This document shows positions 6,715 through 13,575 of a DNA stretch of 13,575 bases, piece by piece (the stretch's first letter is position 1; each line of letters begins with the position of its first letter). The stretch lies in assembly GCA_017452215.1 (NCBI GenBank), contig JAFTMU010000339.1, positions 1 through 13,575 of the forward strand, given 5' to 3'. Source of the DNA: Clostridia bacterium (GTDB lineage Bacteria; Bacillota; Clostridia; Oscillospirales; CAG-272). The notes below the pieces were generated by a model. The model did not search any database. It was given only the letters and a program-made list of their open reading frames with translations, and was not told the origin of the DNA. The translations under genes and the position numbers were made by a program.

Positions 6715-7232
6715 CAGCTCTCTCCTCCCTCGATCAATCCGGGAATCGGTCGCAGATACACGGCGTCCTCGGGATCGATCCGCACGATAAACTCGGGCAC
6801 GGCAGGCACCATAAACTCTCCGTGTGCATTCTTAACGATATAAAGGTCTCTCACACCGCTGGTATTGATATCCGAAAGCGTTCCCAATACTTCGCCGCTA
6901 TCGGCGTGCTTGACGGGAAGTCCCAAGAGGTCTTGGATAAAAAAGCTCCCCTCCTGTACGGGCAGATCCTCTCTTTTTGCATATACGGTAGCGCCACGCA
7001 AACGGTTTGCGGCATCCTCGTCCTCTACCCCGTCAAGATCCATCAAAACGAATTGCTTGAACACGGAGGCACGCAGGACCCTCACGGGGCAGTACGTCTC
7101 TCCCTTTGGGAACCAAAGGGTTTCCAGATCCGCCAAGATCTCGGGGGAGTCGCACCAGGATTCCAGCTTGACGGTTCCACGAAAGCCGTGGGTGTTGATG
7201 ATTTTTCCGCAAGGAAGATACTCCAATTTCAT
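6714..7232 (-). CDS. rimM: Ribosome maturation factor RimM
   Basis: RimM binds the 30S subunit and ribosomal protein S19 and helps assemble the 16S rRNA head domain. The 172-residue protein has the N-terminal barrel (CGKIINTHGFRGTVKLE, 8-24) and a C-terminal PRC-barrel domain from about residue 95, with LGLPVKHADSGEVLGTL and VRDLYIVKNAHGEFMVPAVP. ATG at 7232 fits the family start. The only Shine-Dalgarno-like sequences, AAAGGA and GAGG, lie 13 or more bases upstream, so initiation may be weak or helped by the short leader. The gene has its own promoter at 7267-7295. The usual upstream partner rpsP is not here. Confidence 0.95.
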   Translation of the reverse strand: MKLEYLPCGKIINTHGFRGTVKLESWCDSPEILADLETLWFPKGETYCPVRVLRASVFKQFVLMDLDGVEDEDAANRLRGATVYAKREDLPVQEGSFFIQDLLGLPVKHADSGEVLGTLSDINTSGVRDLYIVKNAHGEFMVPAVPEFIVRIDPEDAVYLRPIPGLIEGGES

Positions 7233-7266
7233 AACAGACGAAAAATCCTTTCCTCGTATTGCTTAT

Positions 7267-7295
7267 AGTATATCATAACCGAGCAAAAAATGCAA
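7267..7295 (-). promoter_or_regulatory. Sigma-A-type promoter of the rimM-trmD-ligase operon
   Basis: On the minus strand -35 TTGCAT (7295-7290) and -10 TATACT (7272-7267) are 17 bases apart, with a TG one base before the -10. The start site would be near 7260, giving a leader of under 30 bases. The stretch TGATATACTAT around the -10 is identical to that of the ptsH promoter. Confidence 0.72.
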
Positions 7296-7376
7296 GAATT
7301 TACAAGGCTTTTCCCTGCTTTTTTCTGTTAAAGGGAGAAAAAATTTCCCGTTTAGAAAATATTTACAATTTTCCTC

Positions 7377-7405
7377 TTGTATATTTGGAAAAAACAGTTT
7401 ACAAT
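7377..7405 (+). promoter_or_regulatory. Sigma-A-type promoter of yajC
   Basis: -35 TTGTAT (7377-7382) and -10 TACAAT (7400-7405) are separated by 17 bases, about 32 bases before the yajC ATG. It is divergent from the rimM promoter 80 bases away. The AT-rich spacer between the two holds an inverted repeat TTTTTTCT/AGAAAAAA (7319-7343) of unknown meaning. Confidence 0.65.
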
Positions 7406-7436
7406 ATAGGCAATTATGTCAATTTGGAGGTTTGTT

Positions 7437-7715
7437 ATGGGTGATTGGGGTATGCTATTGATGCTGGCGGCAGTGTTCGTCGCTATGTACTTCTTTATGA
7501 TCCGTCCGCAAAGAAAGCAGGAAAAAGAGCAAAACGATATGCGCAACAATCTGGTCGTCGGCGATGAGATCACCACCATTGGCGGTATCATCGGTAAGGT
7601 AGTCAGCATTAAGGAGGAGACCTGCGTGATCGAAACGACCCACGAGCGCACGAAGATCCGCATTCTCAAATCCGCTGTCAGCCGTGTAGACGTCAAGGCT
7701 GACGAGGCAGAATAA
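7437..7715 (+). CDS. yajC: Preprotein translocase subunit YajC
   Basis: YajC is the small accessory subunit that joins SecDF to the SecYEG translocon. The 92-residue protein has one membrane helix at about residues 5-22 and then the family hallmark FMIRPQRKQEKE. A cytoplasmic barrel follows, with GDEITTIGGIIGKVVSIKEE and a charged C-terminus. A same-frame ATG at 7416 exists, but GGAGG lies six bases before ATG 7437 and sits inside the longer version, so 7437 is chosen. secD and secF do not follow directly. Downstream is a terminator and a TIGR04086-like gene, an arrangement known in Clostridia. Confidence 0.95.
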   Translation: MGDWGMLLMLAAVFVAMYFFMIRPQRKQEKEQNDMRNNLVVGDEITTIGGIIGKVVSIKEETCVIETTHERTKIRILKSAVSRVDVKADEAE

Positions 7716-7758
7716 GCCGTCGCTTTTTCTCATTTTTCAAAGAAACGTCATAAAAGAG

Positions 7759-7806
7759 CCTTCGCCCGAATATGTTAAAGCAAGCATATTCAGGCGGAGG
7801 TTTTTT
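7759..7806 (+). terminator. Intrinsic terminator after yajC, overlapping the next gene's RBS
   Basis: CCTTCGCCCGAATATG (7759-7774) pairs with CATATTCAGGCGGAGG (7785-7800) over 16 positions with one mismatch and one G-T pair, a ten-base loop, and then TTTTTT (7801-7806). The GGAGG at 7796-7800 at the base of the stem is also the ribosome binding site of the gene starting at 7809. Confidence 0.88.
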
Positions 7807-7808
7807 CT

Positions 7809-8276
7809 ATGAATACATCGCACCGTAAGATACAAAAAAGTGGGAAACGCCCCTCAAAAAGAGTGGAAAATGATGAAAATTCCGCTGCTTTAATGGGAAA
7901 GCACCTGTTAAAAAGCCTTGGCATTACCTTGCTCACGGCTCTTGTTTTATTGCTCCTTGCTTCCCTTGCGGCGTATTTTTCCCCCGATCCCGCAAAAATG
8001 GTCCAGCCGTTGGCGCTGCTTTCCTCCCTTCTCACCGCCCTCGTTGGCGGCTTTGCGGCGGTGCGGATCCACGGGCACTCGGCGCTTTTGTGCGGGCTGT
8101 GCAACGGAATGCTCTTTTTGGCGCTGATGCTGCCCACCTCCCTTTTCTTCACGCCCTTTGCCTCGGGCTACTCGGCGCTGATCTCCTGCCTTTTGCACGT
8201 CGCCTTTTTGCTCCTTTCCATGCTTGGCGGGTATCTGGGGTTGAAAAAGGGCAAGCCGAAAAAGAAAAAATACTGA
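7809..8276 (+). CDS. TIGR04086-like four-helix membrane protein
   Basis: This is a 155-residue membrane protein of unknown function. A basic, hydrophilic N-terminus (1-35) is followed by four hydrophobic segments at about 38-57, 66-85, 92-114 and 122-145 and a lysine-rich tail. The layout, the GG motif in helix 2 (LVGGFAAVR) and the second GG in helix 4, and the position right after yajC, match the family TIGR04086. I recall that family as neighbouring yajC and often the SCIFF peptide genes in Clostridia. No SCIFF-like cysteine-rich peptide is found here. The family is usually about 120 residues, and the extra length is the N-terminus. ATG at 7809 has GGAGG eight bases upstream, inside the yajC terminator. 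Translation therefore requires terminator read-through and an open stem. Confidence 0.75.
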   Translation: MNTSHRKIQKSGKRPSKRVENDENSAALMGKHLLKSLGITLLTALVLLLLASLAAYFSPDPAKMVQPLALLSSLLTALVGGFAAVRIHGHSALLCGLCNGMLFLALMLPTSLFFTPFASGYSALISCLLHVAFLLLSMLGGYLGLKKGKPKKKKY

Positions 8277-8301
8277 ACGACACAAAACCAAAATTATACT
8301 G

Positions 8302-8337
8302 CGGCGATGCTCCTTGGCATCGCCGTTTCTTTATTTT
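8302..8337 (+). terminator. Intrinsic terminator after the TIGR04086-like gene
   Basis: CGGCGATGC (8302-8310) and GCATCGCCG (8317-8325) form a perfect nine-bp stem with loop TCCTTG, followed by TTTCTTTATTTTT. It closes the yajC transcription unit 25 bases after the stop codon. Confidence 0.9.
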
Positions 8338-8353
8338 TATTTCCGTTCACAAA

Positions 8354-8399
8354 TTGTTGCTTTTTTACACAATAAATATACATAATATGAGTATATAAT
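8354..8399 (+). promoter_or_regulatory. Probable promoter region of the ABC exporter pair
   Basis: This is a very AT-rich stretch between a terminator and the exporter genes. The best pair is TTGTTG (8354-8359) and TATACA (8377-8382) at 17 bases. A perfect TATAAT at 8394-8399 lacks a good -35 at the right distance. A promoter is expected here because the upstream terminator is strong, but the exact hexamers are uncertain. Confidence 0.4.
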
Positions 8400-8442
8400 A
8401 ATAAAGTTATAAGACTATGTGCGAAAGGAGACGGAGCGTGCC

Positions 8443-10176
8443 GTGAAAAAGCTGCTCAAATATTTGAAGCCTTACACGAAGCAAGCCGTGATCAGCCCCT
8501 TGTTCAAGCTCTTGGAGGCAATTTTTGATCTTTTGGTTCCCATCGTGGTCAAGCTGATCATCGACCGAGGAATCACCGCCGGCGACCTTGGCTTTGTGGG
8601 ACAGATGTGCGCACTGCTTTGCGTCTTTGCCGTGGTGGGATTAACCTGCGCCATCATCGCACAGTATTTTGCCGCTCGGGCGGCGGTGGGCTTTGCCACG
8701 GATCTGCGTCGGGATCTGTTCGCCCATATTCAGGCGCTTTCTTACAGTGAGACCGACCGCATCGGAAACGCTACCCTGATCACCCGTATGACCGCAGACG
8801 TCAATCAGGTGCAATCGGGCATTAACTTTACACTCCGCCTCTTGCTCCGCTCCCCCATCATCGTCTTTGGCGCTATGATCATGGCAATCCTCGTCGAGGC
8901 GCAAACCGCTTGGATCTTCGTTGCGGTGATCCTCGTGCTTTCCCTGATCGTTTTTTCGATCATGCTCAAAAGCATTCCCCTTTATAAGCAGGTGCAGGGG
9001 AATTTGGACCGTGTCACTGCTCTGACCCGTGAAAATCTTAGCGGCGTGCGTGTACTTCGTGCCTTTTGCAAGGAGGAGGACGAGATCGCCCGCTTCCGTG
9101 AGGTCAACAAAGAACACAACCGTGTGCAAAATTTCGTAGGCCGCTTCTCTGCCCTGATGAATCCTTTGACCTTGGCGGTTGTCAACGGCGGTGTGATCCT
9201 GCTTTTACTCTCGGGCGGTCAATTGGTGACTGTTGGCGATATGTCTCAGGGGGACGTGGTCGCCGTGACCAACTATATGGCGCAGATCCTTGTGGAGCTT
9301 GTAAAAATGGCAACGACTATTTTCACCGTTAACAAGGCGCTTGCCTCGGCAGACCGTATTGAGAAGGTGTTTGAAATGCCTGTGGGCATGCCTGTTCTCC
9401 CTCGCTCCGAGGCGGCGGAGAAGCACGGAGACTGTGCCGTTTGCTTTGACCGTGTGTCCCTGACCTATGAAGGAAATGCGGAAAAGACGCTGGACGGCAT
9501 TGATCTGTCGATCCCCAAGGGGGCTACGGTAGGGATCATTGGCTCTACCGGCTCGGGCAAGACCTCGCTGATCAATCTCATTCCCCGCTTTTACGATGCA
9601 AGCGAGGGAACGGTATACGTGGACGGTCGGGACGTTCGCACCTTTGAGGCGGACGAGCTGCGCCACAGAATTGCCGTAGTACCCCAGAAGGCGGTGCTCT
9701 TTTCGGGCACGGTGCGCTCCAATCTTTTGTGGGGCAACCCCGACGCCGATGACGAGGCACTTTGGAGCGCCTTGGAAAAGGCGCAGGCAAAGGATTTCGT
9801 TTCTCGTCTGGAATTGGGGCTTGACGCTCCCGTTGCGGCAGGCGGAAGGAACTTTTCGGGAGGACAGAGACAACGGTTGACAGTTGCAAGAGCATTGGTC
9901 AGAGGCGCCGAGATCCTGATTTTGGACGACAGCTCCTCAGCATTGGATTATGCCACCGACGCCGCATTGCGCTCCTCCCTCAAGTCTCTCCCCGAGCATC
10001 CCACCGTGTTTCTGATCTCCCAGCGCACCTCCTCTATCCGCCATGCGGATATGATCCTGGTTTTGGAGGACGGAGAAGCGGTTGGCGTTGGCACCCACAC
10101 GGAGCTGTTGGAGCACTGCCCCGTCTACCGTGAGATCCACGAATCTCAATACTCGAGAGAGGAGGGATTGAGATGA
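8443..10176 (+). CDS. ABC exporter half-transporter, degenerate ATP-site subunit of a heterodimer
   Basis: This is a type IV (MDR-like) ABC exporter subunit of 577 residues, with six membrane helices in about 1-310 and an ATPase domain in about 335-577. GTG at 8443 is chosen because it gives the family start MKKLLKYLKPY and has GGAG six bases upstream. A GTG at 8419 would add eight charged residues. Walker A is GSTGSGKT (367-374), the Q-loop is VPQKAVLFSG, and the signature FSGGQ (471-475) is canonical. The position of the catalytic glutamate is aspartate (D496, in LILDDSSSALD) and the switch histidine is glutamine (Q527, ISQR). These changes mark the inactive half of a heterodimer such as TM287/288 or BmrCD. 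It overlaps the partner gene by four bases (ATGA). The substrate could be drugs, lipids or peptides, and cannot be told. Confidence 0.92.
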   Translation: MKKLLKYLKPYTKQAVISPLFKLLEAIFDLLVPIVVKLIIDRGITAGDLGFVGQMCALLCVFAVVGLTCAIIAQYFAARAAVGFATDLRRDLFAHIQALSYSETDRIGNATLITRMTADVNQVQSGINFTLRLLLRSPIIVFGAMIMAILVEAQTAWIFVAVILVLSLIVFSIMLKSIPLYKQVQGNLDRVTALTRENLSGVRVLRAFCKEEDEIARFREVNKEHNRVQNFVGRFSALMNPLTLAVVNGGVILLLLSGGQLVTVGDMSQGDVVAVTNYMAQILVELVKMATTIFTVNKALASADRIEKVFEMPVGMPVLPRSEAAEKHGDCAVCFDRVSLTYEGNAEKTLDGIDLSIPKGATVGIIGSTGSGKTSLINLIPRFYDASEGTVYVDGRDVRTFEADELRHRIAVVPQKAVLFSGTVRSNLLWGNPDADDEALWSALEKAQAKDFVSRLELGLDAPVAAGGRNFSGGQRQRLTVARALVRGAEILILDDSSSALDYATDAALRSSLKSLPEHPTVFLISQRTSSIRHADMILVLEDGEAVGVGTHTELLEHCPVYREIHESQYSREEGLR

Positions 10177-11933
10177 GCAAGCAGAAAAAAGCCTCTGCCC
10201 CCAAGGGCGCGCTGAAAAAGGTGTTTTTGCGTCTTGGACGCTACCGCACCGCCATGCTCTTTTCCCTGCTTTTGGCGGCAGTGAGTGTTTTTCTCTCCCT
10301 CTACATTCCCCTTTTGACGGGAGAAGCCATTGACTGCATGGTGGGAAGAGACCGTGTGGATTGGAACGGTGTGATCGGCGCCTCTATCCGCATCGGCATC
10401 GCCGCCCTCGCCTCTGCCCTTTGCCAATGGCTGATGAACGTGGTCAACAACCGCATCACCTACGGTATGGTGAAACGGCTGAGGCAGGAGGCCTTTGAAA
10501 AGCTGCAGCGCCTGCCCCTTTCCTATCTGGACTCCCATCCCACGGGAGAAACGGTGAGCAGAATGATCTCGGATGCAGATCAATTCACCGACGGACTTCT
10601 GATGGGCTTTTCCCAATTCTTCACGGGAGTTCTGACCATTCTCGGGACCCTCTTGATCATGCTTTCCATCCGTTGGCAGATCGCACTGGTGGTGCTTCTC
10701 GTAACTCCCCTTTCCCTGTTCGTTGCCGCCTTTATCGCAAAGCACACCCACTCCACCTTCCGCCTGCAAAGCGAGACGAGAGCGGAGGAAACGGCGCTGA
10801 TCGACGAATATATCGGCAACAGCAAGCTGGTTGCCGCCTTCTCCCACGAGGACGAAGCCAAGGAGCGATTCAACGAGGTCAACGACCGCCTTGGAAAATG
10901 CGCTCTGCGGGCGACCTTTTTCTCCTCCCTCACCAATCCCTGCACCCGTTTCGTCAACAATCTGGTATATGCGGGAGTTGCCTTGACGGGAGCGTTGATG
11001 TGTCTCTCCCCCGACACCCGCTTTACAGTGGGAATGCTATCGGTGTTCTTAAACTACGCCAACCAATATACCAAGCCCTTCAACGAGATCTCGGGGGTAT
11101 TGGCAGAGCTGCAAAATGCCCTTGCCTGCGCCGCACGTCTCTTTGAATTGTTGGAGGAGCGTGAGCTGGAGCCCGACACCGACGGTATTGCCCTTGGTAT
11201 TGCAGAGGGAAGCGTAGACCTGTGCGGCGTGGAATTTTCCTATTCCCCCGACAGGGAGCTGATCAAGGATCTGAATCTTTCGGTCCGCCCCGGACAGCGG
11301 ATCGCCATCGTGGGACCTACGGGCTGCGGAAAAACCACGGTCATCAATCTTCTGATGCGCTTTTACGACGTGAAGAAGGGCTCGATCTGCATTGACGGAA
11401 CAGATATTCGGAAATTGACGAGAAAAGCTCTGCGAAAAAATTGGGGCATGGTTCTCCAGGATACCTGGCTACGTGCGGCTACCGTGCGGGAGAATATTTG
11501 CATGGGCAAAACGGACGCCACCGACGAGGAAATGATCGCCGCTGCAAAGGCCGCTCACGCCCACTCCTTTATCAAGCGCTTGCCAAAGGGCTATGACACT
11601 GTTCTCGGAGAGGGCGGCGGCTCTCTTTCGGAGGGGCAAAAGCAGCTGCTCTGCATCGCACGTGTGATGCTGTGTCTGCCGCCTATGCTCATTCTGGACG
11701 AGGCGACCTCCTCCATCGACACCCGTATGGAGATGAAGATCCAGAACGCTTTTGCCCGCATGATGAAGGGACGCACCTCGTTTATCGTTGCCCACCGTCT
11801 TTCCACCATTGAAGCCGCTGACCTGATCCTTGTGATGCAGGACGGACGGGTGGTGGAGCAAGGGGATCACGCTTCCCTCTTGCAGAAAAAGGGCTTTTAT
11901 TACCGACTGTACCACAGTCAGTTTTCAAAATGA
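10173..11933 (+). CDS. ABC exporter half-transporter, catalytically competent subunit of the heterodimer
   Basis: This is the 586-residue partner of the preceding gene. A lysine-rich N-terminus of about 18 residues is followed by six membrane helices and an ATPase domain from about 350. Walker A is GPTGCGKT (381-388), the Q-loop is VLQDTWL, Walker B ends in D509-E510 (ILDEATSSID), and the switch His is 541 (VAHRLST), all canonical. The signature is LSEGQ (485-489) rather than LSGGQ. In a heterodimer this altered signature faces the defective Walker B and H-loop of the other subunit. The pair should therefore have one consensus and one degenerate ATP site. GGAGGG lies eight bases before ATG 10173 within the end of the upstream gene. 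No strong terminator is seen after its stop. Confidence 0.93.
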   Translation: MSKQKKASAPKGALKKVFLRLGRYRTAMLFSLLLAAVSVFLSLYIPLLTGEAIDCMVGRDRVDWNGVIGASIRIGIAALASALCQWLMNVVNNRITYGMVKRLRQEAFEKLQRLPLSYLDSHPTGETVSRMISDADQFTDGLLMGFSQFFTGVLTILGTLLIMLSIRWQIALVVLLVTPLSLFVAAFIAKHTHSTFRLQSETRAEETALIDEYIGNSKLVAAFSHEDEAKERFNEVNDRLGKCALRATFFSSLTNPCTRFVNNLVYAGVALTGALMCLSPDTRFTVGMLSVFLNYANQYTKPFNEISGVLAELQNALACAARLFELLEERELEPDTDGIALGIAEGSVDLCGVEFSYSPDRELIKDLNLSVRPGQRIAIVGPTGCGKTTVINLLMRFYDVKKGSICIDGTDIRKLTRKALRKNWGMVLQDTWLRAATVRENICMGKTDATDEEMIAAAKAAHAHSFIKRLPKGYDTVLGEGGGSLSEGQKQLLCIARVMLCLPPMLILDEATSSIDTRMEMKIQNAFARMMKGRTSFIVAHRLSTIEAADLILVMQDGRVVEQGDHASLLQKKGFYYRLYHSQFSK

Positions 11934-12039
11934 CCGCCGTCTTTTTGCATAGATTCGTTATATATTCGCTATATATTCACATTCACTTAAAAAAACGGTG
12001 CTAAAATGATAGGCACTTGATAGTTTAGGAGGTAGCACA
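11934..12039 (+). promoter_or_regulatory. Intergenic leader with short tandem repeats before the MacB-like gene
   Basis: This AT-rich gap of 106 bases holds two 11-bp tandem copies differing at one base, ATTCGTTATAT (11953-11963) and ATTCGCTATAT (11964-11974). They are followed by ATTCAC twice (11975-11986). AGGAGG (12027-12032) is the ribosome binding site of the next gene. A TTGCAT at 11945-11950 could be a -35 with an imperfect -10 within the repeats. CCGTCTTTTT and AAAAAACGG flank the repeats and could pair around a long loop. I cannot assign a definite promoter or terminator. Confidence 0.35.
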
Positions 12040-13575
12040 TTGCTCGAGCTCAGAAAAATCGTCAAGGATTACAAAACAGGCGCCACCAGCGTGCGGGCGC
12101 TTGACGGCGTTTCTCTGCAATTCAGACGCAGTGAATTCGTATCGATCCTTGGTCCTTCCGGTTGCGGAAAAACCACGCTGCTCAACATCGTCGGAGGCCT
12201 TGACCAATATACCCACGGTGACTTGATCATCAACGGGATCTCCACAAAAAAATATACCGATTCGGACTGGGATACCTACCGTAACCATTCCATCGGTTTC
12301 GTTTTTCAAAGCTATAATCTGATCCCCCACCAAAGCGTTCTTGCAAACGTAGAGCTTGCGCTGACGCTTTCGGGAGTTTCTCCCAAAGAGAGACGTGCCC
12401 GTGCCACCGCCGCTCTGCGTGAGGTGGGACTTGGCGGTCAGCTGAACAAAAAGCCCAACCAGCTCTCGGGCGGACAGATGCAGCGTGTTGCCATTGCCCG
12501 TGCGTTGGTCAACAATCCCGACATTCTGCTTGCCGATGAGCCTACGGGCGCTCTGGACACCCAGACCAGCGTGCAAATCATGGATATTTTGCGCAAGATC
12601 TCGAAAAAGAAGCTGATCATCATGGTCACCCACAACCCCGAGCTTGCCAAGGAATACTCCAGCCGTATCATCAGCGTGCTGGACGGACGTGTGGTGGGCG
12701 ACACCAATCCCTATTACGGCGGAGAGGCTGCTGCTATCGCTCCCGCAAAGCAGGGGCAGAAGAAAAAGAAGCGGAAATTCCGCAACATCTTTGGCGTGAC
12801 TCCCGAGGAAATGGACGCTCTGCGCTCCTCCCGTACCAAGAGAGAAAACGGTGTGAGAAAAGGAAAGAAGTCCATGTCCTTCTTCACGGCGCTCTCCCTC
12901 TCCCTCAACAACCTGATGACCAAAAAAGGACGCACCTTTATGACCTCCTTTGCCGGCTCCATCGGTATCATCGGTATTGCCTTGATCCTGTCTGTCTCCA
13001 CAGGTGTGAACAATTATATCAACTCGATCCAACGGGATACGCTGGCAAGCTACCCGATCCAATTGCAGGCGGAATCCACCAACCTTTCCTCTCTGATCAC
13101 CTCTATGATGCAGACCGATACGGAGGTTGACCCCGACAGAGAGCTGGATAAGGTATACGAAAGTGCGATCATTGTGGATCTGATGAACTCCCTTAACTCC
13201 GCAGAGACCGACACCAACGATCTGACCTCCTTTAAGAAATACCTGGAAGCCAACAAAAAATTCGACGAATACCTGACGGCGATCCAATATGAATACGACT
13301 TTGATTGGAGCATTTTGACCAAGGACGCCGACAATGCGGTGATCAAATCCGACGTGATGGAGCTCTTTGACATGCTTTACGGCGGCTCCTTTGGAGGAGA
13401 TGCTATGCAGGGCGCTACCGGCTCGGACTCCATCTTCTCCTCCTCTACCAACATGATGACCTCCACTTTCGACGTGTGGCAGGAGCTCCTGCCCGGCAAG
13501 GGCGGAGAAAGTGTCAATCAGCTGATCAAGGATGAATACGATCTCATCCACGGTAAGTGGCCCACGGAATACAAC
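12040..13575 (+). CDS. MacB-like ABC transporter, fused ATPase and FtsX-type permease, 3' end outside window
   Basis: The frame is open from TTG at 12040 to the window end, 512 codons with no stop. AGGAGG lies seven bases before the TTG, and the protein then reads [13 protein letters not shown], the usual start of this family. The ATPase domain is at 1-225: Walker A GPSGCGKT (38-45), Q-loop [10 protein letters not shown], signature LSGGQ (142-146), Walker [11 protein letters not shown] with E167, and His198. A basic linker (about 235-285, KKKKRK) precedes the first membrane helix at about 300-322 ([19 protein letters not shown]). The start of a large extracytoplasmic domain follows, rich in Ser, Thr, Asp and Met. 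The family exports or senses peptides, antibiotics or lipoproteins by mechanotransmission. Firmicute members of this fused type are usually over 700 residues, so a good part is missing. The substrate is unknown. It is separated from the exporter pair by about 100 bases and may be its own unit. Confidence 0.9.
   Translation, partial: MLELRKIVKDYKTGATSVRALDGVSLQFRRSEFVSILGPSGCGKTTLLNIVGGLDQYTHGDLIINGISTKKYTDSDWDTYRNHSIGFVFQSYNLIPHQSVLANVELALTLSGVSPKERRARATAALREVGLGGQLNKKPNQLSGGQMQRVAIARALVNNPDILLADEPTGALDTQTSVQIMDILRKISKKKLIIMVTHNPELAKEYSSRIISVLDGRVVGDTNPYYGGEAAAIAPAKQGQKKKKRKFRNIFGVTPEEMDALRSSRTKRENGVRKGKKSMSFFTALSLSLNNLMTKKGRTFMTSFAGSIGIIGIALILSVSTGVNNYINSIQRDTLASYPIQLQAESTNLSSLITSMMQTDTEVDPDRELDKVYESAIIVDLMNSLNSAETDTNDLTSFKKYLEANKKFDEYLTAIQYEYDFDWSILTKDADNAVIKSDVMELFDMLYGGSFGGDAMQGATGSDSIFSSSTNMMTSTFDVWQELLPGKGGESVNQLIKDEYDLIHGKWPTEYN

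Noticed and set aside
7319..7343. Inverted repeat TTTTTTCT/AGAAAAAA between the divergent promoters
   Set aside because: It is mostly A/T homopolymer and likely to arise by chance in AT-rich intergenic DNA. No T run or promoter overlap makes it meaningful.
8308..8376. 22-codon hydrophobic frame with two cysteines, considered as a small peptide or SCIFF remnant
   Set aside because: It starts inside the terminator stem, has no ribosome binding site, and lacks the cysteine spacing of SCIFF.
12025..13551. Open frame of 508 codons on the minus strand
   Set aside because: It lies wholly antisense to the MacB-like gene, whose Walker A, signature and Walker B motifs are intact on the plus strand. 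It has no family features, only the codon-bias shadow of a GC-rich gene.
1..13575. CRISPR arrays, tRNA or rRNA genes, insertion sequences, prophage or toxin-antitoxin genes
   Set aside because: I looked for regularly spaced repeats, transposase or integrase motifs and small paired frames and saw none.

Overview
The window looks like chromosomal DNA from an anaerobic Firmicute of class Clostridia, of moderate G+C. A gut lineage related to Oscillospirales or Christensenellales is my guess. The evidence is low-GC-type Shine-Dalgarno sites (AGGAGG/GGAGG), TTG and GTG starts, HPr with both His15 and Ser46, a TIGR04086-type protein next to yajC, and an O-antigen-ligase gene followed by DUF4330-type genes. 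No mobile element, phage gene, CRISPR array, tRNA or rRNA was seen. The longest stretch without a gene is about 200 bases.

Left half (1-7232), all leftward (- strand). In transcription order: rimM and trmD (ribosome assembly and tRNA modification; TGATG overlap), a large polytopic membrane protein of the O-antigen ligase/polymerase type, two tandem paralogous single-pass membrane proteins resembling DUF4330, ptsH (HPr) with its own promoter, an intrinsic terminator, then uvrC, rsmD and coaD (cut by the window start). uvrC and rsmD form one uninterrupted frame of 821 codons. The junction is a run of eight A. With seven A, uvrC would end in a TGA overlapping the rsmD ATG. This is either a true fusion, a slippage site, or a one-base sequence error.

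Centre (7233-7436) is a divergent promoter region, with a good sigma-A-type promoter for rimM leftward and one for yajC rightward.

Right half (7437-13575), all rightward (+ strand). yajC (Sec accessory subunit) is followed by a strong terminator whose 3' arm contains the ribosome binding site of the next gene, a four-helix TIGR04086-like membrane protein, itself followed by a clean terminator. Then come two overlapping ABC exporter half-transporter genes whose motif degeneracies are complementary, as in heterodimeric exporters with one dead and one live ATP site. Last is the 5' part of a MacB-like ATPase-permease gene with a TTG start, running off the window.

I did not find an obviously new multi-gene system. 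The points most worth checking are the A8 uvrC-rsmD junction, the hairpin that covers the ligase gene's ribosome binding site, the terminator/RBS overlap between yajC and the TIGR04086 gene, and the palindrome on the -35 box of the ptsH promoter.
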